Below the pieces are notes generated by a model. It was not told where the DNA came from and did not search any database. It worked only from the letters and a program-made list of their open reading frames with translations. DNA of 64,000 nucleotides from a virus. This document shows positions 40,570 through 49,801 of the stretch, one piece after another. Numbering within the stretch: the stretch's first letter is position 1; each line of letters starts with the position of its first letter. The stretch spans positions 26,403 through 90,402 of the IMG/VR virus record IMGVR_UViG_3300047476_000792. The stretch is one strand, 5' to 3'. The position numbers and the translations under genes are program-made.

Positions 40570-41168
40570 CTGTTGAAAGAGAGATGCGCCAAGGTCTGGC
40601 AGGAAGCCAAGGTCTGCGATATAATCGCACAGATTTTAGAAATTTTTTAAATGGGCATCCTAATGTCCAACAGCCACAACCGATGCACCCTGCGCATCAA
40701 TATCATGGGCAGTATAATCATAATTACGGTCCTCCTCCGCAACAATATTATCCGCAACAGGGATTACCGCCCCCACAAGGAGGAGATGATTTGGTTATTC
40801 CTGAGGGAACTTTGAATGGACCTATAAAGCAATACGTCGTTCCTGCGCATTTACAACTCCCAAATCAAGGTGGACCACAAGTAGCACCTATGATGGAACC
40901 CTCTGGAGGATTTGTGATGCCTAATTACAATGCCTCATCTCAAAAAGTGTACCTCGAAGATGAACAAGAATTTCGCGATGCTCTTATTAAAGAAATTAAA
41001 TCACAGAAAAAGTCATTAAATAAGTTGATTAAGACTAATGAGCAACTTATACTAACAGTAGACACTCTCACTGCTAAGATCAAAGAGATGGCCGAAAAGC
41101 TTAAAATAGAATTAGAACCTGAACCCATACCTGAAAATATAATAGATGAAGTTAAAGATAAATCCTAA
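40533..41168 (+). CDS. Pro/Gln-rich hypothetical protein, 211 aa
   Basis: Starts at ATG 40533 (an upstream TTG at 40524 is less likely). Residues about 45-85 are Pro/Gln/Tyr/His-rich (QPQPMHPAHQYHG, PPPQQYYPQQGLPPPQGG), surely disordered; the last third is a coiled coil (LIKEIKSQKKSLNKLIK ... LTAKIKEMAEKLK). The start codon is presented in the loop of a long hairpin. Such layouts occur in scaffold or linker proteins; no homologue recognised. Overlaps the sliding clamp gene. Confidence 0.6.
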   Translation: MDDNTDIAILAASVEREMRQGLAGSQGLRYNRTDFRNFLNGHPNVQQPQPMHPAHQYHGQYNHNYGPPPQQYYPQQGLPPPQGGDDLVIPEGTLNGPIKQYVVPAHLQLPNQGGPQVAPMMEPSGGFVMPNYNASSQKVYLEDEQEFRDALIKEIKSQKKSLNKLIKTNEQLILTVDTLTAKIKEMAEKLKIELEPEPIPENIIDEVKDKS

Positions 41169-41892
41169 GACGTTTATAACAGAGTTTATAAATCCAGTTG
41201 TTGAAATAAATAAAGAAGGGAGGATGGCGGTATTTTACGATGAAAATCGTAAAGAAATTTATTCTGTATCAGGAACAAAAACAGAATCGATAAGATTGTA
41301 TAATACATATAAATGTTTTGATGTGATTGATCCGTGTAATAGAATTTCGCTGAATGTCTTACGCCTTGTAAAAGGTTTGCAATGTGTTGGCGCTAGCGAG
41401 CAAGTAATAGATTTGGACATAAATAATTCGAATAAATCTTGCTCCTTTACTTCAAAAGATATAAAGTTCAACATTAGGCTTATTGATGATAAAATGGTAA
41501 CAGTGCCAAAGTTTAATGTTGAGGTTTTTAGGAAATTTTCCGTAGATCATACTATCGCAGTAGATGCTGAATCTGTAATTAACATTAAACGTGCATTAGA
41601 TTTCTCATCCGAAACTGAGAAGTTTTATATTGAACAAGAGGGAACCGATGTTTACCTATTCTTCGGAGATAAGAGTACTACTTCTAATCACACGGACTCT
41701 ATTAGGGTTTTAATCTCTGAGGGTATCAGCAATAATATCCCATCTCATATTTATGATATAGATATTCTTAAATTGATTCTGAAAACAAAAAACGATTTTT
41801 CTATAAACTTAAACAATAATGGTATTATGTTTATAGAGATACAAAATAATAACTCAAACTTAGCATACATAACAACTCCACTTAAAAAATAA
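41146..41892 (+). CDS. 45: gp45-like sliding clamp
   Basis: 248 residues (T4 gp45 228). Pattern of two beta-clamp domains: FITEFINPVVEINKEGRMAV, LYNTYKCFDVIDP, SLNVLRLVKGL..., then the second domain from IAVDAESVINIKRALDFSS to IYDIDILKLILK and MFIEIQN. As a trimer it would tether gp43 and, as in T4, activate late transcription with gp55. Based on fold pattern and its place among replication genes; gp44 is not in the window and gp62 lies at 60882. Confidence 0.7.
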   Translation: MKLKINPKTFITEFINPVVEINKEGRMAVFYDENRKEIYSVSGTKTESIRLYNTYKCFDVIDPCNRISLNVLRLVKGLQCVGASEQVIDLDINNSNKSCSFTSKDIKFNIRLIDDKMVTVPKFNVEVFRKFSVDHTIAVDAESVINIKRALDFSSETEKFYIEQEGTDVYLFFGDKSTTSNHTDSIRVLISEGISNNIPSHIYDIDILKLILKTKNDFSINLNNNGIMFIEIQNNNSNLAYITTPLKK

Positions 41893-42194
41893 TGGAATAT
41901 ATAGACTACCAAACATTTGCCAGTAGAATGAAATCTAACGGGCATACTGTACATAAGATGGACATCAGTTATCCCCTAGCAGATACCAGATGTTGGACAG
42001 CACAGATTAACCCAGGAACAGATAATATCTTAATAACATTAAATGTTAATAGATATCAGGTCGGAAATCAATATTTCGATATTCTCTCTGATACAAAAAA
42101 CATAACCGATGTGTATATAGATGATATTTACGATACTGTAAATCTTCTCGTAAGAGAACCTTTAGAAACAACATACTTCAGCGACAATGTCTAA
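41892..42194 (+). CDS. hypothetical protein, 100 aa, paralogue of next gene
   Basis: Small alpha/beta protein with RMKSNGHTVHKMD and CWTAQINPGTDNILITLN. The next gene has the same pattern (RLRDCGYYVDKID, KWTAIIDPGGMSIFLTCN), so the two are tandem duplicates. Starts within the last base of gp45. Function unknown. Confidence 0.65.
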   Translation: MEYIDYQTFASRMKSNGHTVHKMDISYPLADTRCWTAQINPGTDNILITLNVNRYQVGNQYFDILSDTKNITDVYIDDIYDTVNLLVREPLETTYFSDNV

Positions 42195-42507
42195 TAAAAT
42201 AACTTCAAAATCATACTGTATTAAACGTCTCCGTGATTGCGGATACTATGTGGATAAAATCGACTCAATTGAGTACTCCGAAGATGATTCACGTAAGTGG
42301 ACTGCTATTATTGATCCAGGTGGCATGTCTATTTTCCTTACATGCAACAAGGACGAAACTATCAGTCTCTATGACGGAGGCAGATACATAAACACCAAAG
42401 AAAAATTGAATACCGATAGCGTGGAAGTTCTGATAGATTTTCTAAACGAAAGAGGTTTGATTTATAAACATTATCTCTACGGAAAACCAAGGAATATTCC
42501 AGCATAG
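42187..42507 (+). CDS. hypothetical protein, 106 aa, paralogue of previous gene
   Basis: Same fold pattern as the preceding gene, with an 8-base overlap. C-terminal helix (VEVLIDFLNERGL) aligned with VNLLVREPL. No known family. Its stop TAG is directly followed by a late promoter. Confidence 0.65.
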   Translation: MSNKITSKSYCIKRLRDCGYYVDKIDSIEYSEDDSRKWTAIIDPGGMSIFLTCNKDETISLYDGGRYINTKEKLNTDSVEVLIDFLNERGLIYKHYLYGKPRNIPA

Positions 42508-42515
42508 TATAAATA
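42508..42515 (+). promoter_or_regulatory. late promoter TATAAATA (full T4 consensus)
   Basis: TATAAATA with 5 bases to ATG 42521. Begins just after the TAG of the preceding gene. Confidence 0.8.
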
Positions 42516-42520
42516 CTTAT

Positions 42521-42859
42521 ATGGAAGAAAATTCTATGCCGTCCGATTCGGATAATAAAGAAATTGATAAGTTACGAAAAGTAACAGGTAAGTTAAACCC
42601 TAAAATTCGACGCAAAGGTAAGAATAAAACAGTAACAGAACAAGTAAAACTGAGCACTGCCATTGCTAATAGATTATCGGAATATTGTGATTGTTATATG
42701 TTGTTCGGGTTCGATACAAATGGTAATCCTATTCTCCTAATCAATTCAGCAAACAATCTTGAATATAGAGCATTATCAGATCTTTTAATGGAATTCGTCA
42801 ATGAGTCTATTTTAATAGATACGCCCGATCCATTCGGAGAAGATGAAGATTTAGAATAA
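42521..42859 (+). CDS. hypothetical late protein, 112 aa
   Basis: Basic N-terminal half (LNPKIRRKGKNKTVTEQVKL) followed by a small alpha/beta domain (CDCYMLFGFDTNGNPILLIN) and an acidic end (PDPFGEDEDLE). Expressed from a consensus late promoter and closed by a perfect terminator, so it is a single-gene late unit. Function unknown. Confidence 0.7.
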   Translation: MEENSMPSDSDNKEIDKLRKVTGKLNPKIRRKGKNKTVTEQVKLSTAIANRLSEYCDCYMLFGFDTNGNPILLINSANNLEYRALSDLLMEFVNESILIDTPDPFGEDEDLE

Positions 42860-42860
42860 T

Positions 42861-42890
42861 AAAAAACCCCAGCATATGCTGGGGTTTTTT
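42861..42890. terminator. perfect 30-bp palindromic terminator
   Basis: AAAAAACCCCAGCAT followed by its exact reverse complement ATGCTGGGGTTTTTT. A stable stem with T6, functional in either direction. Confidence 0.9.
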
Positions 42891-42891
42891 G

Positions 42892-42897
42892 TAAGTA
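42892..42897 (+). promoter_or_regulatory. late promoter hexamer TAAGTA of the endolysin gene
   Basis: TAAGTA, 6 bases before ATG 42904, directly after the terminator; the G variant also occurs before 54851, 56698 and 57144. Confidence 0.55.
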
Positions 42898-42903
42898 TCG
42901 TAT

Positions 42904-43674
42904 ATGTCATTCTCTAATTTAAATAAAGTTTGGACTCCTGATACACTTTCTTTATATCTATCTAAAATAAAAGCACCCGAATGGGCAACAAAAATATGTA
43001 TACATCACACTGCAAGCCCATCACTGGCACAACGTCCTAAGGGATTTACTATGCAGCACATAGAGAATATTAAAAGTTTTTATGAGAATGATCTGAAATG
43101 GAATAGGGGACCGCATCTATTTGTTGATGAAGATCAATTATTCGGTATGACACCATTTACAGAAAAAGGCATTCATGCACCATCCTTCAACTCAAATGCT
43201 ATAGGTATTGAAGTTTTAGGTGATTATGACTCCGAAGATCCTAAAAGCGGTAGAGGTTTGCAATGCTGGGAAAATACAGCGGCATCTGTTCGAGTATTAA
43301 TAAAATGGTTAAATATTCCTATAAATGACGAAACTATTGTATTCCATAGGGAATGTGCAGTGACAAAACGAACAACAAAAAAATCATGTCCAGGAACAAA
43401 AATCTCCAAAGACTGGTTCTTATCTCTAGTCAATAAATCAACCAATATAGATATTAAACAATCAGTTGTTAAAGATGATAAAGTCTTCGTACCTGTTGTG
43501 AAATATCTAACAGAAGAAAAACAAGTTCCTTATAAAGAGGCAATTACAAAACTTAAAAAATCTGGTAATGTATTTTTATATGACGGACATTTACTAGAGT
43601 TTGCGCATTTTGATACTGTAACACAGTCAACAGTAGCACCTAAATCTGAAATAGACGACATATTCACTTGCTAG
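42904..43674 (+). CDS. N-acetylmuramoyl-L-alanine amidase endolysin
   Basis: 256 residues. Amidase_2/PGRP zinc motifs: ICIHHTASP (first His ligands), GIHAPSFNSNAIGIEVLG, and VFHRECAVTKRTTKKSCPGTKI (second His and Cys ligands). A C-terminal segment of about 80 residues (KYLTEEKQVPYKEAITKLKK) may be a small wall-binding or repeat part. No signal peptide, so a holin would be needed; none was recognised in this window. Its own late promoter fits a lysis role. Confidence 0.88.
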   Translation: MSFSNLNKVWTPDTLSLYLSKIKAPEWATKICIHHTASPSLAQRPKGFTMQHIENIKSFYENDLKWNRGPHLFVDEDQLFGMTPFTEKGIHAPSFNSNAIGIEVLGDYDSEDPKSGRGLQCWENTAASVRVLIKWLNIPINDETIVFHRECAVTKRTTKKSCPGTKISKDWFLSLVNKSTNIDIKQSVVKDDKVFVPVVKYLTEEKQVPYKEAITKLKKSGNVFLYDGHLLEFAHFDTVTQSTVAPKSEIDDIFTC

Positions 43675-43687
43675 TAATTCATCTGCT

Positions 43688-45724
43688 CTAGGCTATATTC
43701 CCTATTTGTTCTTTAAGTTTGGACAAATCTGCTAATGCTGCTTGAATTTCTTTATACTTAGATTCCAATTCCGTCTCTAATTGTTGCATTTTCTGTTTCA
43801 AGGACTCATCTGTATAATTCGATGTCCTCACACCTTCTCCAGAAGGACGAGTATCATCCACAGAACTTGCATCAGCCCAATCAGTTTTATTGATTGCCAT
43901 TTGTTCAGAAGTTCCGCCGAACTTTTCAACGACTGTTAGTTCTGTTTTAGAGTTTTTTACAGGGAGAGCCATAACTGGCATTGCCCAATTGTTTCTTGAT
44001 CCTACGGCACGGATAACATCATGCGGATTTGCACTAGTAGAGCCTCCGATAGATCCAGACTGCGAAGTTAGTTTAGTATCAGATTCGACTAATTTACTAG
44101 CAATAGCTTTGAAAGGATGAACATGTGGATCAACAACAGCAAAATTTGGAGAATTTTCAGAATAAACATCCAAGCATAATGGATTTCCTTGTGAATCACG
44201 TCCAACAGCTTTACCCAAATATGCACCAGCTAATAAAGTCGCATATGTAGGAATTTTTGGAGGAGTCGTAGTCGGACTAGGTTCCATAATATTACTAATT
44301 CCATTGATTCCATATGAGCACAACTCTGGATCAGGATTTGGTAACTTCTGTGGTTCTTGTGCCATTCCCCAAGAAAAATTGGTCTCGGTTATATGATATT
44401 CACAAGGGGCCGTAATATGATGCACCGATAACTCCCCTTCGATATGAGCACCACCTCGTATTATTGCATTAAGTCCAACATTTAAATTACCGTCTACTAA
44501 AACCTGTTGCTCTTCTTCAGTTTTTCCGCCAGTATCCAAGTCTCTGGCTACTTTTTTAGGACGTAGTGATATGACTTCGCCAGATATATCAACTCTCTCA
44601 CCACCTATAGAAGTTTCACCCCGAGAATTTATAGTTACTTGCTCACCTAGAAGATTTACGATTGTTCCATATATATTCAATGGACCCGTCGTCTTAAAAT
44701 TTATTCCATTTGAACCTACTGTAACATTCCAGCCATCACAGATATTCAATTCATAAGATCCTCCTGGAAACTTCTCAACATCAACATTTTCGATAAGAGA
44801 AGATTCTCTATATTGTGTATAAATGGTTGTTCCTAATGGGTCTATTTTAACTCCGTATGGAACTAATTTACCCTTGGGGTCTTTTCTAAATGATTCAAAA
44901 TCATTAAACACAAGACCTATATTATCTATAAAATTCTTTGCGATTGTTCTTATATGCGATCCACCCTCAGGATGCTTATTTTGTCCTAATTGTTTCTCAT
45001 ATTCATAGATAGTTTTTTGTATTTGCTCTCTCTTCTGAACTATTTGATCTTTTGTTATTTCCCTGACAAAATTACCGTCTTGTGATGAAGGACTTAGTAG
45101 CTTACCCCAGCAAGTAAGGCACGTCTTACCCGCACTACCTACAGTTTTATAAGAGTCTTTACCATCTGTTATTTCGACAACAGTGCCGCTGTTTTTCTTT
45201 ATCTTTTTTACTTTCGATGTACTTGTAGAAATAATTACTTTCGAAGATATACCATCATACCTTTTATTCGTTCCCGATTTTACTTGGTCTGGTGCTTGAT
45301 CTATAGAATTGTATCTATTCGTTCTTCGAACTTCGAATTTTCGTTTAATATCATGCAATTCTCTCTGGGATTTTTTAATATCTTCCATAGGCTTTTGCCA
45401 TTTATCAATATCTCCGACCTTTTCGATTATATCTCCTAATGTGATTTCTTCTTTATTTTCGTCAATTATTTCTAGATGAGTTCCGCCTATATTCAAAAGA
45501 GAATCACCCATGATATTCTCCCTTTTATCACGGGTGATTAAGATATCCTGTCCATTTTTATCGAACTTTTCAAAGGTTCCGTTTTTATGAGTGATAGTTA
45601 CACTCTCTTGATCTTTGGTATTAATAAACTCTATATTTCCCGCTGGTTGATTGAGAACGACTTTATCTTTGAATATTTCATCATTATTTTCGTTGTCGTT
45701 ATTATATTTTCCTGGATAATTCAT
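43688..45724 (-). CDS. baseplate central-spike-like protein (beta-helical)
   Basis: 678 residues. Short beta-strand repeats rich in Gly/Asn (INTKDQESVTITHKNGTFEK; VNLLGEQVTINSRGETSIGG; LVDGNLNVGLNAIIRGGAHIEG) indicate a triple-stranded beta-helix as in the gp5 C-terminal needle. A cysteine-bearing segment (GKTCLTCWGKLL) and a C-terminal coiled coil (LKQKMQQLETELESKYKE) are extra. It follows an OB-fold spike gene, and the two may together replace T4 gp5, though there is no lysozyme domain. Confidence 0.65.
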   Translation of the reverse strand: MNYPGKYNNDNENNDEIFKDKVVLNQPAGNIEFINTKDQESVTITHKNGTFEKFDKNGQDILITRDKRENIMGDSLLNIGGTHLEIIDENKEEITLGDIIEKVGDIDKWQKPMEDIKKSQRELHDIKRKFEVRRTNRYNSIDQAPDQVKSGTNKRYDGISSKVIISTSTSKVKKIKKNSGTVVEITDGKDSYKTVGSAGKTCLTCWGKLLSPSSQDGNFVREITKDQIVQKREQIQKTIYEYEKQLGQNKHPEGGSHIRTIAKNFIDNIGLVFNDFESFRKDPKGKLVPYGVKIDPLGTTIYTQYRESSLIENVDVEKFPGGSYELNICDGWNVTVGSNGINFKTTGPLNIYGTIVNLLGEQVTINSRGETSIGGERVDISGEVISLRPKKVARDLDTGGKTEEEQQVLVDGNLNVGLNAIIRGGAHIEGELSVHHITAPCEYHITETNFSWGMAQEPQKLPNPDPELCSYGINGISNIMEPSPTTTPPKIPTYATLLAGAYLGKAVGRDSQGNPLCLDVYSENSPNFAVVDPHVHPFKAIASKLVESDTKLTSQSGSIGGSTSANPHDVIRAVGSRNNWAMPVMALPVKNSKTELTVVEKFGGTSEQMAINKTDWADASSVDDTRPSGEGVRTSNYTDESLKQKMQQLETELESKYKEIQAALADLSKLKEQIGNIA

Positions 45725-45730
45725 ATATAA

Positions 45731-45736
45731 TATTTA
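45731..45736 (-). promoter_or_regulatory. late promoter hexamer TAAATA
   Basis: Minus strand, 6 bases before ATG 45724, a few bases after the stop of the upstream gene. Confidence 0.7.
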
Positions 45737-45740
45737 GATG

Positions 45741-47189
45741 TTACTTCAGCTCGAATATACCTTTATAATCAGCACGGGACGCAAAAGTTCCTATGATAAT
45801 AGGATATAACGGATCTCCATTTTCGAACCGAACCCACACATGTGAACCTACACCAGGAATAGATATTATTCCCTTCCAATCATTGTTGTAATCAGGCGCT
45901 CTGGCTGGTCCTCTATATATTTGTGTTGCATTAGTTTGAATGTTAGAACCTTTGGTATTATTAGGATCGTTTAAGGATTTTCGGCCATGGTTGGTCGTAT
46001 ACTTAGATTGATTGTTTGCTCCACCGATATGACTATTTCTGCGCTGTTGCTCATCTAGTAGACCTGTTGTGACATTGTTATATATCTCACCTCCACCTCC
46101 TCCCCTAGAAAGCATAGTACTCCCCCTAGACATAGGCGCTCTTGGCATAATAATTCCCCCTATGATACTGGTAACTATAGGAACTAATGCTAATATCTTT
46201 GAGATGTCGAAATTATTATTCTTCCCTTTTATTTTTACATAGTTGATATTACTTATAGGAACCACTACTCTCACATTGTCAGACTTATATGTTATACTAG
46301 TTTCATCGCTGGTTTCTAATTTAAATTTCTTATTCAAGGTATCTTTGCCATTTATAAGTATGTTAACAGGGAAAGATTCTAACGAACCAGAAACAGATGT
46401 ATTAGAATTCTCAAATAAAATAGGTGGAGAGTAAGATAGTTTGTCAGACGATAGTGTTGGCTCCTCACATGTATTATATAAAGGGCTTGTGTTATTTACG
46501 AGAACGTCATTTATTAGAATATTTGGTGAAGTAACGTCGATTTGGATACTCTCTATAGTATTGTTCGTTTCATTCGTATCATCTATAATTTCTAAAGAAG
46601 ATAGAGGCTTGACATCATAAACACTAGGTAATGAATTTTTAAGATTTGTTAAACATGTATTTCCGTATGAATTGGCCCAGAATGCAGGAATATTAGTATT
46701 TCCGTCACATCCTGTATTAAAACAGAATTTTCTACCCCCTACCTTAAAATTTAGTAAAATAGAGGTTCTAGGAGGAACAGAAATACTATTAAATGTTATA
46801 GGTTGATCCCTTCGTTTTTCAGCATCCGATTCATCTTTTTTGAAAAATGATACTGTTTTGTTATCGCCTTGGAATATGAAATCAGAATCATTTCCTATAT
46901 AATATACATCGGAAGATGCATGATAAAATCCAGGTGCAGACATACCTATAGAAGGAAGCATAACTTCTGCCCAAAACAATTTATCTTTCTGATTTTGTAA
47001 TATATCTACGGTCAAGGACGATTTTGTATTCTGTCCCATAACCTTAAACATCTTATCTTCTTCTCTTTTCTGGTTCCAATTCTTTAATTGTTGAAGATTT
47101 ATTCCTGGCACAAACACTTTGACCCGTCCTTCTTGCTTTGGGTCATTATTTTGAATAACTATCCCTCTATATGTTTCGGTATATTTCAT
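45741..47189 (-). CDS. 5: baseplate spike/hub OB-fold protein (gp5 N-terminal-like)
   Basis: 482 residues. The start YRGIVIQNNDPKQEGRVKVFVPGI and the end ISIPGVGSHVWVRFENGDPLYPIIIG are the two halves of the OB-fold found in gp5/VgrG-type spikes, separated by long insertions (including a low-complexity GRGGGGGE-type linker). No lysozyme motif. Expected to sit between the gp27-like hub and the needle. The symbol marks the relationship to the gp5 OB domain only. Confidence 0.65.
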   Translation of the reverse strand: MKYTETYRGIVIQNNDPKQEGRVKVFVPGINLQQLKNWNQKREEDKMFKVMGQNTKSSLTVDILQNQKDKLFWAEVMLPSIGMSAPGFYHASSDVYYIGNDSDFIFQGDNKTVSFFKKDESDAEKRRDQPITFNSISVPPRTSILLNFKVGGRKFCFNTGCDGNTNIPAFWANSYGNTCLTNLKNSLPSVYDVKPLSSLEIIDDTNETNNTIESIQIDVTSPNILINDVLVNNTSPLYNTCEEPTLSSDKLSYSPPILFENSNTSVSGSLESFPVNILINGKDTLNKKFKLETSDETSITYKSDNVRVVVPISNINYVKIKGKNNNFDISKILALVPIVTSIIGGIIMPRAPMSRGSTMLSRGGGGGEIYNNVTTGLLDEQQRRNSHIGGANNQSKYTTNHGRKSLNDPNNTKGSNIQTNATQIYRGPARAPDYNNDWKGIISIPGVGSHVWVRFENGDPLYPIIIGTFASRADYKGIFELK

Positions 47190-47192
47190 ATA

Positions 47193-48233
47193 TTATTGTT
47201 TTTCCTTTTTATATTCTACTTTAGATCCGACGATTTTATCGTTAGTAGGATCGTTGATATCATTTGTAGTTTCTCCATCTAATAATGGGCGACCTGATTG
47301 ATCGACGATATATGTTATCGGTTCACCATTTGGTCCTTCATTCATAGATATTTGAAACCCTTCCACCTCATACCTTGCCAACTCTTTAATGCAAAAGAAT
47401 TTGTTGATGAGCCTCAGGGCATCTTGTGCAAGATTTATCACCGCTGCTGTACATGGTGCTACAGCATTGCGTTTTCTTTGTGCATTATGAACATCCATCG
47501 TAAAATTATGTCCATGAGATATAGGCGTTTCTGATGAATAATTAGGATGTAATTTACTCATAGTATTATCAGTAGGAAGTGCTCTAACGAATAAACTATT
47601 TGTCAAATTCTGCGCACCATCCATTAGTGCAAACATTTCAGGAAACATTTTAAGGAATATATTTTTATTCATCCTGCTATTAGTAGTTAGACAGTTTACA
47701 CCATCATTCCCCATCCATTTCATCGGATCGATTTCGGTAGATTGCATCACAATACTGGAATATTGTCCAATATCTTCGCTAACTTGTTGATAATATGGAA
47801 ATGTTCCTATGTGCATTTGGATATACATGTTTATTGCAGGATGTATTTTTTGGGAACGATTTATGAACTCCCGTAGAAGAGGTGTAGGCATTATTGCAAA
47901 TGTTCTAGGATCTTGTTTATTAACAGAGGATTTAGGTAATAGAGATATTGCTTGGGTTATACTACACGCCGAAGTCCCCTTCTGTATTGCGAGATTTTTC
48001 AACCCACTAGAATTTGTTGCAGATGCAAGAAATGCGGTAAAATCGGTTAATTGCTGAGAACTTCCGTTCCAAGGACCGTGAAATTCTGATATAAGTTGAA
48101 CTATCCTATCCAAAGGCTTATCAGACGTTTCTAATGAACCGTATAGTTCATCAAAAATTGTTCCTGATTTACGTTTTCCTGTTGGACTTGATTTTAGGGA
48201 TTTATGAAAATCCTCTGTTACGACTTCTGGCAT
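47193..48233 (-). CDS. baseplate-region structural protein, 346 aa
   Basis: No recognised domain. Late promoter and position between the gp27-like hub and the spike OB gene make it a tail or baseplate component, or a tail-associated lysis or assembly factor. Contains MYIQMHIGTFPYYQQ and HGHNFTMDVHNAQRKRN segments and a charged C-terminus (VGSKVEYKKEKQ). Confidence 0.6.
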   Translation of the reverse strand: MPEVVTEDFHKSLKSSPTGKRKSGTIFDELYGSLETSDKPLDRIVQLISEFHGPWNGSSQQLTDFTAFLASATNSSGLKNLAIQKGTSACSITQAISLLPKSSVNKQDPRTFAIMPTPLLREFINRSQKIHPAINMYIQMHIGTFPYYQQVSEDIGQYSSIVMQSTEIDPMKWMGNDGVNCLTTNSRMNKNIFLKMFPEMFALMDGAQNLTNSLFVRALPTDNTMSKLHPNYSSETPISHGHNFTMDVHNAQRKRNAVAPCTAAVINLAQDALRLINKFFCIKELARYEVEGFQISMNEGPNGEPITYIVDQSGRPLLDGETTNDINDPTNDKIVGSKVEYKKEKQ

Positions 48234-48239
48234 ATATGG

Positions 48240-49790
48240 TTATTTACTGCTAATTATATCCACGTCACTTGGTTCAAATGTGGTCATCTCTTTATAGGTA
48301 TGAGTTTTTATTCCTGTAATTTGTGTTTGATATGTCTTTGTAGTATTATTAAAATGATGTATTATATTCGTAACAAAGTATTGACCTTCTAACTTTGAGT
48401 CGTATTCTTTATCATTTCCAGTTAGCTTGGATAATCCGAAAAATCTTCCAGGTTGTCTGATAGTTAAACCTTGTATAGTAAATGCAATACCCAGATTTGA
48501 AAATAGATAATATTTTAATAGGCGATTTCTTCCATCAGCTAACCGACCTAAATCATCACTTCGCAAGGAATAAACAGTTCTCGTATTTAATCCGTCCCTA
48601 ATATATGGTGTTAGATTAAGCCGATCTTGTGTATTATTAGTCAATATATTTTTGGATATACTATTATTGTAAAACTTTCTATATTCCTCTGCTTTATGAG
48701 TCATTCCCTCTTCATTAAATTGGCCACCAGATGAATTATAAGACACTACTCGATAATTAGCCAGATTTTGAGAATATGTCAGTCCACTCATATCAATTAG
48801 TTGATATTCTTTGATGGTGTTGTATTGATCGGCCTTAACTTCTAATATAGGACTATCATTGATCGGTGCTTTTTTAATATAAGGACTTTGATTATTCTCT
48901 GAATGTTCCTCTATAAAGAAATGCTCTATTTGAAAGTCTTTTGCCGTATCCTTTCCGGCCTTTTCGAAGTATTTCTTAATTGATTTTAACGAAAACTGTT
49001 TAGGTTTCATTTTTTCCTGTGATCTCTCAAGTTTGAAAATACATGGTTGATAATCATTCTCTTCCGATGATGTCGTATAGTTTAAAAGATATTCTAGATC
49101 ATCTATAAACTTAGCATGAACGGGCGACGAATAAAATATCATATTATCGTCACTACCCGCGTCCCATTCTGCAATTTTCCCTACATTTTTAGTATATTTT
49201 GTAAATTCAGGGGCTGATTTTAGAAGCTCTCCCACAGAATCACCAGTTTTTAAACTTTTTTCAGAATTATCTAACTGACTTAGATTTCCCTTTCCTTTAT
49301 TTTTACCAGTGTTTGCAGTTGAAAACTCCGAATCCCGTTCAATCATTAATTGATATACCTTCTCCCAGAAGAAAACCTTTTTCATTTTATTAGAAAAGTC
49401 TGCACCTGATAAATCTTCGGTATCATATATAACACCTTCAAATTCGATCAACCATTTACTATCTTCAAATAGTATATCATCAACCAATCCAGGAACAGAA
49501 GATGTTTTAGGTTTTATACTTATGAAAATAGTGTCCCTGCCGTCATTTCGGAATTTATATATATCGTTCTCTTTTTTGTTTAATGAGGTATCACTATCCC
49601 GCTCGAAAGATTCATAGGGAGTCTTTATAACTAAACTACCCTTGATTTTCCAATCAAAAATATCTTCCTCAATTACTAAATCTTCCCATGATTCGTTTGT
49701 GAGATATACGTTATTGTAACCATTATATATCCTAACAGTCATTTCATAATCCTGTTGATTAAAATTATATTGATTATCTTGTTCGTTCAC
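48240..49790 (-). CDS. 27: gp27-like baseplate hub protein
   Basis: 516 residues, GTG start at 49790 with AAGG just before and a late hexamer 5 bases upstream. The N-terminal half resembles a phage hub domain (LVIEEDIFDWKIKGSLVIK; WLIEFEGVIYDTED), and the C-terminal LGIAFTIQGLTIRQPGRFFG ... YFVTNIIHHFNNTTKTYQTQI is the barrel typical of gp27/gpD-like hubs. Forms the trimeric platform carrying the spike. Assignment by pattern and neighbours. Confidence 0.65.
   Translation of the reverse strand: MNEQDNQYNFNQQDYEMTVRIYNGYNNVYLTNESWEDLVIEEDIFDWKIKGSLVIKTPYESFERDSDTSLNKKENDIYKFRNDGRDTIFISIKPKTSSVPGLVDDILFEDSKWLIEFEGVIYDTEDLSGADFSNKMKKVFFWEKVYQLMIERDSEFSTANTGKNKGKGNLSQLDNSEKSLKTGDSVGELLKSAPEFTKYTKNVGKIAEWDAGSDDNMIFYSSPVHAKFIDDLEYLLNYTTSSEENDYQPCIFKLERSQEKMKPKQFSLKSIKKYFEKAGKDTAKDFQIEHFFIEEHSENNQSPYIKKAPINDSPILEVKADQYNTIKEYQLIDMSGLTYSQNLANYRVVSYNSSGGQFNEEGMTHKAEEYRKFYNNSISKNILTNNTQDRLNLTPYIRDGLNTRTVYSLRSDDLGRLADGRNRLLKYYLFSNLGIAFTIQGLTIRQPGRFFGLSKLTGNDKEYDSKLEGQYFVTNIIHHFNNTTKTYQTQITGIKTHTYKEMTTFEPSDVDIISSK
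48241..48246 (-). promoter_or_regulatory. late promoter hexamer TAAATA
   Basis: Minus strand, 7 bases before ATG 48233; the last two bases overlap the TAA stop (48240-48242) of the upstream gene. Confidence 0.65.
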
Positions 49791-49795
49791 CCTTA

Positions 49796-49801
49796 TATTT
49801 A
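49796..49801 (-). promoter_or_regulatory. late promoter hexamer TAAATA
   Basis: Minus strand, 5 bases before the GTG start at 49790; its TAA is the stop codon (49799-49801) of the gp53-like gene. Confidence 0.7.
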
